Assembly: GCA_028095005.1 (NCBI GenBank)
Contig: CM051461.1
Location: 167,468,144 to 167,532,143, forward strand
Reading direction: 5' to 3'
DNA: 64,000 nucleotides
Source of the DNA: Rhynchospora pubera
Taxonomy: Eukaryota; Streptophyta; Magnoliopsida; Poales; Cyperaceae
Part shown: positions 47,050-57,704 of the stretch, piece after piece
Numbering within the stretch: position 1 is the stretch's first letter
How the letters are laid out: every line of letters begins with the position of its first letter
The notes under the pieces: model-generated
Told to the model about the DNA's origin: nothing
The model's input: the letters and a program-made list of their open reading frames with translations, nothing else
Databases searched by the model: none
Made by a program: the position numbers and the translations under genes

Positions 47050-47334
47050 ATGGAGAAAGGTGAAGGAAGCAATTCAAAGGGAAAAAAGCCGATCGAACGA
47101 GTGTACGTTAGGCGCAAAATTCGTGCCAATCCATCCTCTCAAAATCAAACGAACCAAAACCAAGCCTCTCAAAACCAGGGGCAACCGAGCCTCTCAAAAT
47201 ATGAACAACATGCAATTTTTTTCAAACTTTTGATTGACAAGCTTGTGGCACCGTACACAGAATGGAGAGAAGAAGTCATTGTTTTGTCGGATGATGATGA
47301 TGAAGTCATTGTTTTGTCGGATGATGAAGACTAG
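47050..47334 (+). CDS. Small protein with tandem SUMO-interacting-like motifs, E2 accessory ORF 2
   Basis: 94 residues. Starts MEKGEGSNSKGKKPIE, followed by a basic stretch (RVYVRRKIR), an Asn/Gln/Ser-rich low-complexity region (31-48), a short helix-like part (YEQHAIFFKLLIDKLVAPY) and a tail with two near-identical motifs: VIVLSDDDD at 76-84 and VIVLSDDED at 86-94. A hydrophobic V-I-V-L core followed by Ser and acidic residues is the classic form of a SUMO-interacting motif; the C-terminal one of DAXX is of the same type. The second motif arose by a 30-bp duplication. Its neighbour encodes a Ulp1-type SUMO-protease-like protein. Not found in E1. Confidence 0.6.
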   Translation: MEKGEGSNSKGKKPIERVYVRRKIRANPSSQNQTNQNQASQNQGQPSLSKYEQHAIFFKLLIDKLVAPYTEWREEVIVLSDDDDEVIVLSDDED

Positions 47335-47572
47335 TTTTAGGATTTAGATTTATGTTTGGTTTAGTATTAGGATTTCTTATCCAACTGAATGTTTATGTTT
47401 ATGTTAATGTATTTTGTTATTTGAGATTGAACTTCTCGTTTAATGTTTATGTTTATGTTAATATATTTTGTTTATGTTGTTTATGTTTGTTTATGTTTAT
47501 GTTTATGTTTGTTTATGTTTATGTTAACTTGATTTGATTGCTTTCATTGTTGTTAATTATTTATTAATAGAT
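47335..47572 (+). repeat. GTTTATGTTTAT low-complexity tract
   Basis: T-rich, with many GTTTATGTT units, between ORF 2 and the Ulp1 gene. It looks like intron sequence and ends in TTAATAG just before the ATG at 47573. Confidence 0.5.
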
Positions 47573-49830
47573 ATGTCTGGAGACCAAGATAGAGATTTAC
47601 AGAGTGAACAGGCTGGTACAGAATCCAGCGATGAGGAGGTCACAACGTTCGAAATAAAGAAAAGGAGCAGAACGACAATGGAAGAGTTTAGGAGGAAAAA
47701 AGCTGCTGGGGAAAAGTATGAGATTAAATTTGACAAAGAAGGAGTGCCAATTGGTACTGAAGAGGCGGTGAACAAATTTGCATCATATTGCGGGTATCTG
47801 GCTAGAGCAAGAGTGCCAATCACAATTAATGATTGGCGGAAGGACTTTTCAAAGGAAACCAAACTTGAGTTGTGGTTGGATATCAAGGTGAATAAATTTT
47901 CACTTAAATCATCTAATTTAAATTTCTGTGCTACCAATTAACTAACGTTTCGTTATGTTTCAGAAAATGTTCAACATCGAAGATGATAAAGCCATGAACA
48001 ATACTCTCAAAGCGATGGGAATAAGTCACAGGGCTTATAGAAGTAGGATTGCTGACGAGTACATCACAAATACCGATCCAAACAATCCCCAAAATCCATG
48101 CGATAAACACCCAATCTCACAAAAAGAATGGGAAGAATTTTTCATGAAAAGGACGGGTGCAAATTTTGTACAAAAGAGCAACAAAGCGAAGGAGTTGAGA
48201 AAGAAATGGAAAGAGCCTCATAGGATGTGTTCCACTGGCTATAGAGGAAAAAAAGGTTCATGGAAACCTACAGACAAGATTGTCATACCCGGGGATTCTA
48301 AAGGGGCCGGTTCCACGAGCATTACAATCGGCGATTTGGAACCGAGAAGTCAAAGGTATTTCATGGGAAGGACTGTGGCTACGAAGGATAAAGGTACTTA
48401 CACATGTAAAGACTTGTTATATATGTTAACTTCAAATTTTGTTTTGTGATTATTAATAAGATTTGTTTGTTGCTTGTTAGATACTTACACGTTCCATAGC
48501 TCTGATTCGTCGACTATTGAGGCATTCAGTCGGTTGAGTGCCATGTCTGGTGAAATCAATTCCGGGTCAATACCGGAAAAAGAAGTCTTAAATCGGGCAG
48601 TTGACAGACCGGAACATCCAGGAAGAATCAGGGGATATCCTTTATGGACCAAGAAGGAAGATGTGTATAAAAGAAAATCTAGAAAGGATGCCCATGAAGG
48701 ATGGATGGCACCAGACCAGATTGAAGAATTGATGAGCAGGGTCGCAGCTGAAGCCGCTGAGAAAACCAAAAGGGACTTGATTCACTCTGAGGAGATAATG
48801 AATGCGGCGAGACAACAAGCTTTTCAGGTAATCCTTTTTGACAATCAAAATGAATGAAAACTATTCTTCATCATCCAGTTTCTTCATAATTTTCAGGACG
48901 TGAAACAATGGTTGGCCAGTAGCGGATTGCAGATTCAAGCACCACAGCAATTTGTGACGCCGTATCAGCCATTCGTTGAAGCTGAGGTAGACTCAGGAAT
49001 GCCAAACGAAGAGTTATTCCGAACGGTTGCCTCAAGCTATATGCCTCCGGATCCGAGAAGCGTTGTTCAGGTTCATATTGATCATTTTTCTCTTTTCTCT
49101 TTATATTTATTTTTGGCAGCATTAGAGTTTCTGATTGAACTGAATTTCAGGAAGAAATGCCGTGCGATCTCTTTTCTCTTGATCACAACAACAAGAGGAT
49201 TAAGGTGGCCGAAGGAAATATTATTCCGAGTGTTGTTGGTCAGATCGTACACGGCGTGCCTCTAACTGATCAACAATTGTATGTCCATCTTCTCCGAGTA
49301 GGCGATGAATTTCGTGAATGGCAAGTCCCTGGTAGGTCAGATGAGCTATTGGGAAATAATATAGGGGGCCGATTCCCATGGCCGTCATTTTTGGTGGACA
49401 TAGGCCACAAGGTTTCGTTTTATTTAATTATGACAATCTGTTTCATACATTTCTCCTAATGACTTATTAATATGATGGCATTGAATGCAGAGTTTGACCA
49501 AAAAGAAGCCGGCCAAAAAGAAGCCAAAGGCGAAGGAGGCGGCGAAGAATGTGGAGGAGAGTCCAAAGGTCCCAAGTGCGGGGTCGTTTGTTACTCGTGA
49601 TCCACTCCTCCCAAAGGATATTATTGACAGGCTGAGCCCATCCGAACAAGCAGTATACAGACTGTTGATGCTCCAACCAGAAGAAGAGACGAACTTTGAG
49701 CTGCCTAATTGCAATCCTTGGGGTACGCACGATGGCGATGTTAAGTTCAACGTTAATGTCGAGGATATTGTCGAATGTTTTAAAAGGGAGGAGCTATCTC
49801 AATCGATCGTGAAATTTTACTGCTGGTTTG

Positions 49831-51608
49831 TGATGAAGGCTTAAAACCTAGGAATCAAATAAATTTATAAACCTAGAGCTAACCTCACTAGTCGTTTTAG
49901 TTAAGCTTTAGGGTCGAACCCAAGGGACGGATTAATGAGTATCGGACTTTACTTCCTCATGAAAGCTAGACAATTACATTTTTATGGAGTGTTTGGTTGA
50001 TTAAATCTAAAGGTGCAAGTAAATAAATATTTTTTGTTATTTTATCTATTAAAATAATATAAACAACTAAAGTAAAGTTTTTTAATTTTCAAACAGTATA
50101 AAAAGCGTCTTAGGGTTCAGGTTTCACCTTGGTTTGGACTCTAGAACACAGAACTTATCACTTTCGTGCATCAAACTATGTTTTTCAAGCGTTCACTTCT
50201 CTGTTCGGTCCGAACAAGGATCTATTTGGTCCGAACAGAGGGTGAAAGTGTGTGGTTTTGACCTTTTATGATATTTTATGTTTTGTGCTAGAGTTTGTTG
50301 GTCAAACCTAGATATTCTAAACCTCAGCTATCGCTTGTTGGACTAGAAACTGGTTTAATCACAACCTAACCTAATTAACTCGATTGGTTCACAACTTTTG
50401 GTATAGAATTCAATCAACTTAAACTTGTTTGTTGGAGTTCATAAGGATATCTTGAGGTCTTTTGGACTTGTCTAAAAGTTACACTTTTGGTGTCAACTAA
50501 TCTCCTCTTTCGGATCTACGATTTATCCCTAATACTTATCTAAATTATCTTGATTAACCTAACTTTAGAACTTAACTAAATGCGGCCGTACATCTAGAAG
50601 TTAATTAGACTTTAACCAAGTAATTAAAACAAGCAATTAACATAATTCTCAACAAAACAAATCAACAAAACATATCATATCATATTGAGTCAAATCACAA
50701 CACATCGAAACCTAAGTTACTTCCCTACTCCTAAGACAACATAAATCTAGCCTAACATGAAAGCAAAATAAGATACAAGCTCCATCAAATGAAAATAAAC
50801 CAAATATCGCTTCTAACTCAAGATACCGAACGTCCAGAGTCGTGGTTGGGTTGATTCTGCCGCCGTCGCGCCTAGAATTGCTCCAAAGATGATGTCATGG
50901 TCGTGCTATGATGCAAGAGGTGGAATCCCACGCCTTTCGGCGCGAGAACGATGGTGGAAAGGTGCCAAAATGTGGTAGATCGTGAAATTTCGTGTATGGT
51001 GGGTTTCCCCCTTTTCTTCTGGCCTAGGGAAGCATAAATAGTGATCCTCTGAACTTGAAAAGGAGGCTAGGGCGTCATGGCAAGAATTCATACCAAAATA
51101 TTGAGTTTCCATGCTTGAAAACTTGCCAAATGCACTATGTCGGCTCTCAACTCGGACCGAGTTGGCTCCAACTCGGACCGAGATGGCAATTTAGCTGTTT
51201 TCTGACTTTCAACTCGGACCGAGATGGATCCAACTCGGACCGAGTTGACTCCAGACCGAGGAAAGGTAGTATTTCGACCATAATTCCTTCACCCGAACTC
51301 CGATTGAGGCGATTCAATAGGCGTTGGAAAGCTTAGGATGAGCTCTTCAATGCTATTGATTCCATTTGACCAATTGTTTCTCTTAAATCCACCATTTTAT
51401 GCATTAATTGAGTTTGATCCACCGAGTTCCTGCAATTTAATACAAAAACCACAACAGCACCCAATTCTAGACAAATATAGCACGAAGCACAAATTGGAGA
51501 TGGTATGTACAAAATGCACAAATTAATTCATGCATCTCTTAAAAACAAATTGAGTTACCATTTAAGTGTAAAGTCCGGCCAAAATGCACATATAAATATG
51601 AGATATCA
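49831..51608 (-). repeat. 3' LTR of the non-coding retrotransposon
   Basis: 1778 bp, closely matching 53504-55257. It carries four copies of the interrupted palindrome CAACTCGGACCGAGTTG or variants at 51148-51247 and two TTCGGTCCGAAC-type sites near 50213-50240. Near its right end (51519-51541) it has 23 bases also found in the internal region at 51808-51830 and absent from the other LTR. Confidence 0.92.
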
Positions 51609-53503
51609 AATCCCCTCAAGCTTAAACTTTGCTTGTCCTCAAGCGACGCCCTAAGTTCATAATTTCAGACTGTACTTAAACCTTAAACATCGAGTTGCAT
51701 CTCAAACCAAGAAATGTCATGAAACCAATTGCTACACCTTAAGTTTTCACACTTCAATCAAATAAGTCAAACAAAAATTTAATTTCAAGAACCAAGTTTA
51801 GTGTTCTACAAATTAATTCATGCATCTCTTGATCCTCATGAAATCTTTTCTCAAATTCAAGAACTCTAGCTTTACTTTGTCAATTCAAATGCGATCTCAA
51901 ATTCAATTACCCGTTCTTTTCCATATTTCACAAAAATTTGTAAAGTCCTTTATCAACTTCAGAAATTTTATAATAAACTTCTCTTAAAAGCAATTTCAAT
52001 TTTTCACCAATATGTTTCTTTTTGTGCAAGTCGAGCCGTGGGGCTTTACACCCTAGAGGATAATGCGGTATCATCGGCCTTGAGTTTGCTACTAGCACAT
52101 GACGCGCTAGGGAGGTTAGACGGGTGTTGCTCGACTATGACCACAGTACACTTGGACCATAATACTCAACAACTCCTTTACCAATACTTTCGCACCGGGT
52201 CCGGTAGAATTAAGCATGAATTGTCCAATTATTTCTCGCTTTCTTTGAGTTGTAATTCCTAACAATTCATACTTAACCCAATACCCTCCAATTTGTGGTT
52301 AAGTTGGTGGAAAAAGGTCTCAGTGCGTCCTCGTTTTCACAGCTATTTTGATTTATGATCCCATTAAGTTTGCTCGTTGGTGATTCAAGCGATTAAAAAG
52401 CAATTTCAACAAGACAAAGTTCATCTTATAATTTCCAAAGTTCATAAAATCCTTTTTGAACAAAAGTTTGTCAAATACAAATCTGTTCACTCGACAAAAA
52501 CTTGTGAGAATCGACTTAGAATGTTTTAACAATTTCAAGCAACCAAAATCGAGTTTTATTTTTTTCAAAATATTTCAATTCGGCCCATTGGTGCAAAAAT
52601 CAACAAGAGATATCAAAACATTCTAGGGTCCATTGAGAAAATTTTTTTATTGACTTCAAAACAGTTTTATCAGTGCGAATTTATCATTTAAAATCCAAAT
52701 AGAGAGAAACTAGGCACATATAATCAATTTTCAAACAAAACTAGACAACAAGAGTGCAAAAATTTTGAGCAATTTCAATCAAAAGTTCGATTTTTCTCCT
52801 ATTCCCTCCCCCAAACTTAAATTAAGCATTGTCCTCAATGCATGCAATCGAATAGAAAAGTAAATAGGAGGGAAAAGAGAACTTAGCCAATTTTTGCTTT
52901 CCAGCATGTCTATTTGCTCCTAGTTTGTTCTCTCTATTTCCAAGATGGCTCTATCAATTCTTTGAGTTGTTATGCAACCCGTATGAGGTCGATCGGGGTT
53001 AGTTGGCTCACGTAACCCATGGTGCTCTAGTGCGGATTGCATCTTCCTTCGTTTGTTCCTCAAAATTTTCCTACAAACAATCAAACAAAATCTACAGTCA
53101 AAATTTATTATTTTTTTTTCAAATTTTTATGGATTTTCTATTTTTTTTATTTTTTTTGCATTTTCTATTTTTAATGACAAAATAAATAAAAGAGAGAAGA
53201 GTTGAGAAATCCTTGGGTTGCCTCCCAAGAAGCGCTTGTTTTAGGTCCCTAGTTTGACCATATTTCACTAAGTCTTGATCGGATCGGACGTGCAAGTTGA
53301 GCGAGCTCCGGATCTTCAGTCAAGCCCCGAAAGAAATAGCTTCTAACATTGGGTGGTGGGGACTTTTTCCTCCTCGGTTTACCTGTCAGTCCTGCAATTC
53401 AAGAGAAGAAAGCATGGGTTAAAAAGAAAAATAAAAAAATCTAGTCTCTTGATACTAAAATAAGGATCCAATATCAACACCGTCCCCGGCAACGGCGCCA
53501 ATT
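51609..53503 (-). other. Internal region of the non-coding retrotransposon
   Basis: 1895 bp without a gag-pol frame. A purine tract TTTAAGTTTGGGGGAGGG (minus strand, about 52805-52822) is typical of Athila/Tat-group elements. Other bits, such as GGCAACCCAAGG near 53220, also recall that group. No protein could be recognised. Confidence 0.7.
53483..53500 (-). other. Primer-binding site (tRNA-Asp type)
   Basis: TGGCGCCGTTGCCGGGGA on the minus strand, three bases from the LTR end. It is complementary to the 3' end of plant tRNA-Asp, the primer used by many Athila/Tat-group elements. Confidence 0.85.
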
Positions 53504-55257
53504 TGATGAAGGCTTAAAACCTAGGAATCAAATAAATTTATAAACCTAGAGCTAACCTCACTAGTCGTTTTAGTTAAGCTTTAGGGTCGAACCCAAGGGA
53601 CGGATTAATGAGTATCGGACTTTACTTCCTCATGAAAGCTAGACAATTACATTTTTATGGAGTGTTTGGTTGATTAAATCTAAAGGTGCAAGTAAATAAA
53701 TATTTTTTGTTATTTTGTCTATTAAAATAATGTAAACAACTAAAGTAAAGTTTTTTAATTTTCAAACAGTATAAAAAGCGTCTTAGGGTTAAGGTTTCAC
53801 CTTGGTTTGGACTCTAGAACACAGAACTTATCACTTTCGTGCATCAAACTATGTTTTTCAAGCGTTCACTTCTCTGTTCGGTCCGAACAAGGATCTATTT
53901 GGTCCAAACAGAGGGTGAAAGTGTGTGGTTTTGACCTTTTATGATATTTTATGTTTTGTGCTAGGGTTTGTTAGTCAAACCTAGATATTCTAAACCTCAG
54001 TTATCGCTTGTTGGACTAGAAACTGGTTTAATCACAACCTAACCTAATTAACTCGATTGGTTCACAACTTTTGGTATAGAATTCAATCAACTTAAACTTG
54101 TTTGTTGGAGTTCATAAGGATATCTAGAGGTCTTTTGGACTTGTCTAAAAGTTACACTTTTGGTGTCAACTAATCTCCCCTTTCGGATCTACGATTTATC
54201 CCTAATACTTATCTAAATTATCTTGATTAACCTAACTTTAGAACTTAACTAAATGCGGCCGTACATCTAGAAGTTAATTAGACTTTAATCAAGTAATTAA
54301 AACAAGCAATTAACATAATTCTCAACAAAATAAATCAACAAAACATATCATATCATATTGAGTCAAATCACAACACATCGAAACCTAAGTTACTTCCCTA
54401 CTCCTAAGACAACATAAATCTAGCCTAACATGAAAGCAAAATAAGATACAAGCTCCATCAAATCAAAATATCAAGAGAATGGAAGAAATAAACCAAATAT
54501 CGCTTCTAACTCAAGGTACCGAACGTCCAGAGCCGTGGTTGGGTTGATTCTGCCGCCGTCGCGCCTAGAATTGCTCCAAAGATGATGTCATGGTCGTGCC
54601 ATGATGCAAGAGGTGGAATCCCACGCCTTTCGGCGCGAGAACGATGGTGGAAAGGTGCCAAAATGTGGTAGATCGTGAAATTTCGTGTATGGTGGGTTTC
54701 CCCTTTTTCTTCTGGCCTAGGAAAGCATAAATAGTGATCCTCTGGACTTGGAAAGGAGGCTAGGGCGTCATGGCAAGAATTCATACCAAAATATTGAGTT
54801 TCCATACTTGAAAACTTGCCAAATGCACTATGTCGGCTCTCAACTCGGACCGAGTTGGCCCCAACTCGGACCGAGATGGCAATTTAGCTATTTTCTGACT
54901 TTCAACTCGGACCGAGATGGATCCAACTCGGACCGAGTTGACTCCAGACCGAGGAAATGTAGTATTTCGACCATAATTCCTTCACCCGAACTCCGATTGA
55001 GGCGATTCAATAGGCGTTGGAAAGCTTAGGATGAGCTCTTCAATGCTATTGATTCCATTTGACCAATTGTTTCTCTTAAATCCACCATTTTATGCATTAA
55101 TTGAGTTTGATCCACCGAGTTCCTGCAATTTAATACAAAAACCACAACAGTACCCAATTCTAGACAAATATAGCACGAAGCACAATGAATATAGGGGTTT
55201 GAGTTACCATTTAAGTGTAAAGTCCGACCAAAATGCACATATAAATATGAGATATCA
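53504..55257 (-). repeat. 5' LTR of the non-coding retrotransposon
   Basis: 1754 bp, nearly identical to the left LTR apart from scattered substitutions and a few indels (for example about 54463-54490 and 55185-55200). The close match suggests a fairly recent insertion. It has the same four CAACTCGGACCGAG sites at about 54840-54945. Confidence 0.92.
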
Positions 55258-56529
55258 GTTTGAATTTTTCAACTTTAATGTTTATTTTTTTCTTCATTCA
55301 ATTCATTCAAAATTGAAATTGTTGAACTTTGATATCCATGTTTGCAGGTTTTGGATGGAAGAACTTTCAACAAGGCAAGAAGAGAATGAGTTCTCCAACA
55401 GCATCACCGTACAGGATCCAGAGTTATTGGCTGAGTGGAAATTCAAACACGAAGAACTCGGTGCGGTGAATTACCTAACGAGAGCATTCATGGATAATCC
55501 ATCCTCCTATCTTGTTTTGCCGTATAATCAGCATTAAGAAATATAACCAATATGGCTACTAATGAAAGAATTTTGTAGTTTCCTTTAATTCCACCAAAAT
55601 AATAAATCTCTATTAATTACAGGTTTCATTGGGTTGTCCTTGTTATTAATGTCGAGAAGCGCACCGTTCACTTTGTTGATTCTCTGGAACGCAAGAATCC
55701 AAAGTTATATATTAAGCCATTCATATCTTCGTAAGTTTCCATTTCTGAATTAAGTTAAAGCATGATGAGATTTTTCAAATTAAAAAATATTAGATTTTGT
55801 TGTTTTAAATAATATTGCATGCAGGGTATACAAGCGGTATTTAGTGAAAGCCGGAAGATATAGCCAAAAGAGCAGAACAGGATTTGATTGGTACCGAATT
55901 AAGGTACGGAACTTATCAGTTTAAGATATTATTTGTTTGTGAAATTGAAATTAACTAAAAAAGATTGTGTTTCTTTTGTTGGAATCTTAATTAGGGACCG
56001 ATACAAAGGGGCGGCATAGAGTGTGGATATTTCACAATGCTCAACATGAGGGCGATATTAAGTAGTTGGACTACGGTCGGAGAATTCCCTGAGGTAATGT
56101 TAAGCCGATTTATTATTTTAGGATTTCATATTTTTATTGTTTAGGGCTTAGGGTTTACAAAATTATTTGACTTTATCAATTGTTAATGATCAAATTGCAG
56201 TATATCGAGCCGGTTGGACAACCATATAAAAACGAAGACGTTGATGCAGTCGTTTCGGAGGTTATGGACTTCATGTATGGGGTATTATTTTAGGAAAATT
56301 TTGACTTGATTTGGTGTTAACTCTATGTATAGTTACTTTGTTAATTTTTGCTACATATTGATATATGTTTTGTGCTTGGTATATATATGTGACATCTGAT
56401 ATATGCATGATATATGTTTGTCTGCTGCATGTTGGATTGTATGATGTAAATTGGGTACCAATTTGGTACCAATTCGGCTAGCAAAATTGGGCTAGCCAAT
56501 AAAACAGGCGAAATCCAAAAAAAAAAGAA

Positions 56530-57016
56530 GGTCTTTTGTAACGGTTATTAAGGAATAACCGTTACAGAATTCATAATTTCATTTTTTTATATCAACAATA
56601 TCTGTAACGGTTATTCCTTAATAACCGTTACAGAAGACTGGATTCTGTAACGGTTATTAGATTATAACCGTTACACTGGATCTAAAAAAATAGTAAATGT
56701 AATTTTCGTCAATAATAGGATAGCGGTTATTATATAACAACCGTTATAGAAGCCAGTCTTCTGTAACGGTTATTATCTATTAATCGTTACAAATGTTCTC
56801 CATAAAACCGTAACCACATTTCCGTCCACAATACCATAACGGTTATTAGATAATAACCGTTACAGAAGCCAGTCTTCTGTAACGGTTATTATCTAATAAC
56901 CGTTATAGATCTGTAACGGTTATTAGACATTCTGTAACGGGGGCTACTGTAATGTTACGTGTACCGTTACAAATGCCTTTTATTAACCGTTACAGAAGTC
57001 GAAATTTCGCGTAGTG
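56530..57016. repeat. E2 subterminal palindrome array, 3' side
   Basis: Many copies of CTGTAACGGTTATT and complement, most as palindromes, up to the terminal repeat. Confidence 0.92.
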
Positions 57017-57218
57017 ATAGATGGATAGTCTGCCATCAAGAAACAATATTGAATGTTTAACCAAAAAATTTTCTCTCATTGATTGGTTTTTTCTGCACCA
57101 TATTTAATAAAACATAGAAGTCATTATCAACAAGAGTTGACTCTCAAGAATTAAATTAATGTTGAAACTGCGTTCTGCACCACCATACGTACGTAACCAT
57201 TGTACGTAATCATCTAAC
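57017..57218. other. Short host flank between E2 and the WAK promoter MITE
   Basis: AT-rich, nothing recognised. Holds the right target duplication of E2. Confidence 0.5.
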
Positions 57219-57550
57219 AATAAAATTATAATTAGTTATTCGAAGTAAAAGAATATTATTTTTAAACGATCAAGAATAAATATTTTGGAATTTAGAGTAT
57301 TATTTTTAAATGGTCTAACATTCGAATTAAATTTTTATTCCTAAAGTGTTTGAATCATTTTTTAGTTCAAGTTAAAAAGTGGTTCCAACAATTTTTTTAT
57401 TCACATTAAGAAAATAATTCAAACATCCTAAGAATAATTTAATTCAAATATTGGATCACTTAAATATAGTATTCTAGATAAAAAAAATTTATTCTTGATC
57501 TTTTAAAAATACTATTTTTTACTCCGAATAACTAATTCTAATTTTATTCT
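57219..57550. mobile_element. Foldback MITE in the WAK promoter
   Basis: TAAAATTATAATTAGTTATT near the left end pairs with AATAACTAATTCTAATTTTA on the right, with further matches (AGTATTATTTTTAAA, ATCAAGAATAAAT). About 330 bp, ending about 40 bp before the TATA box. Borders are approximate; no target duplication fixed. Confidence 0.65.
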
Positions 57551-57589
57551 AAGATGTTCCAAACGCCTATTACGAATCTGCTTATGTTG

Positions 57590-57599
57590 TATATATATA
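57590..57599 (+). promoter_or_regulatory. TATA box of the WAK-like gene
   Basis: TATATATATA about 106-115 bp before the start codon at 57705. Confidence 0.5.
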
Positions 57600-57704
57600 G
57601 AGGCTCACTGCAGACTGCAGTCTGCAGTACGTATTGGTGCATCCATCCATTTACTCAGAAAGTAGACAGAGTTGCTCGATTGCTTTATTTTCACTAAGGC
57701 CGCC

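Larger units (their letters stand above)
49831..55257 (-). mobile_element. Non-coding LTR retrotransposon (LARD-like, Tat/Athila type) in the Ulp1 intron
   Basis: Two long LTRs (49831-51608 and 53504-55257), starting TG and ending CA, enclose 1.9 kb. A 5-bp target duplication GTTTG flanks the whole (49826-49830 and 55258-55262). The primer site on the minus strand sets the orientation. A purine-rich tract AAGCTTGAGGGGATT lies next to the left LTR. No gag or pol frame exists inside, so it is a large retrotransposon derivative relying on other elements. It begins exactly at the splice donor of intron 6: GTTTG is both the donor start and the target site. Confidence 0.92.
47573..56293 (+). pseudogene. 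E2 second gene: Transposase_24 plus Ulp1 protease, splice-damaged
   Basis: Exons 47573-47887, 47964-48393, 48481-48827, 48897-49070, 49151-49411, 49491-49825, 55348-55533, 55623-55730, 55825-55903, 55995-56093 and 56201-56293 would join in phase to 808 residues. The last exons have the same lengths as in E1 (87, 33 and 31 codons for exons 5, 10 and 11). Parts: Transposase_24 (KEGVPIG, PHRMCSTGYRG, EPRSQRYF), a helical segment, a Lys-rich linker and a Ulp1 domain with His685, Asp702, Gln749 and Cys755. The donor after exon 7 should be at 55534 but reads TTAAGAAAT instead of GTAAGAAAT. Read-through gives a stop at once, before all catalytic residues. Intron 6 holds the 5.4-kb LTR element. Confidence 0.8.
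40280..57016 (+). mobile_element. CACTA (En/Spm) transposon E2, 16.7 kb, damaged
   Basis: Starts CACTACGGGAAAAAGGACC and ends with the complement of CACTACGCGAAATTTCGAC; the next 11 bases (TTCTGTAACGG) also match at both ends. Target duplication ATA at 40277-40279 and 57017-57019. Genes read on the plus strand in the same order as E1: TNP2, then Transposase_24-Ulp1, with two extra small ORFs between. About 5.4 kb of its length is a nested LTR retrotransposon. Defects: stops and a frameshift at the TNP2 start, and loss of a Ulp1 splice donor. It probably needs another element's proteins to move. Confidence 0.94.
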
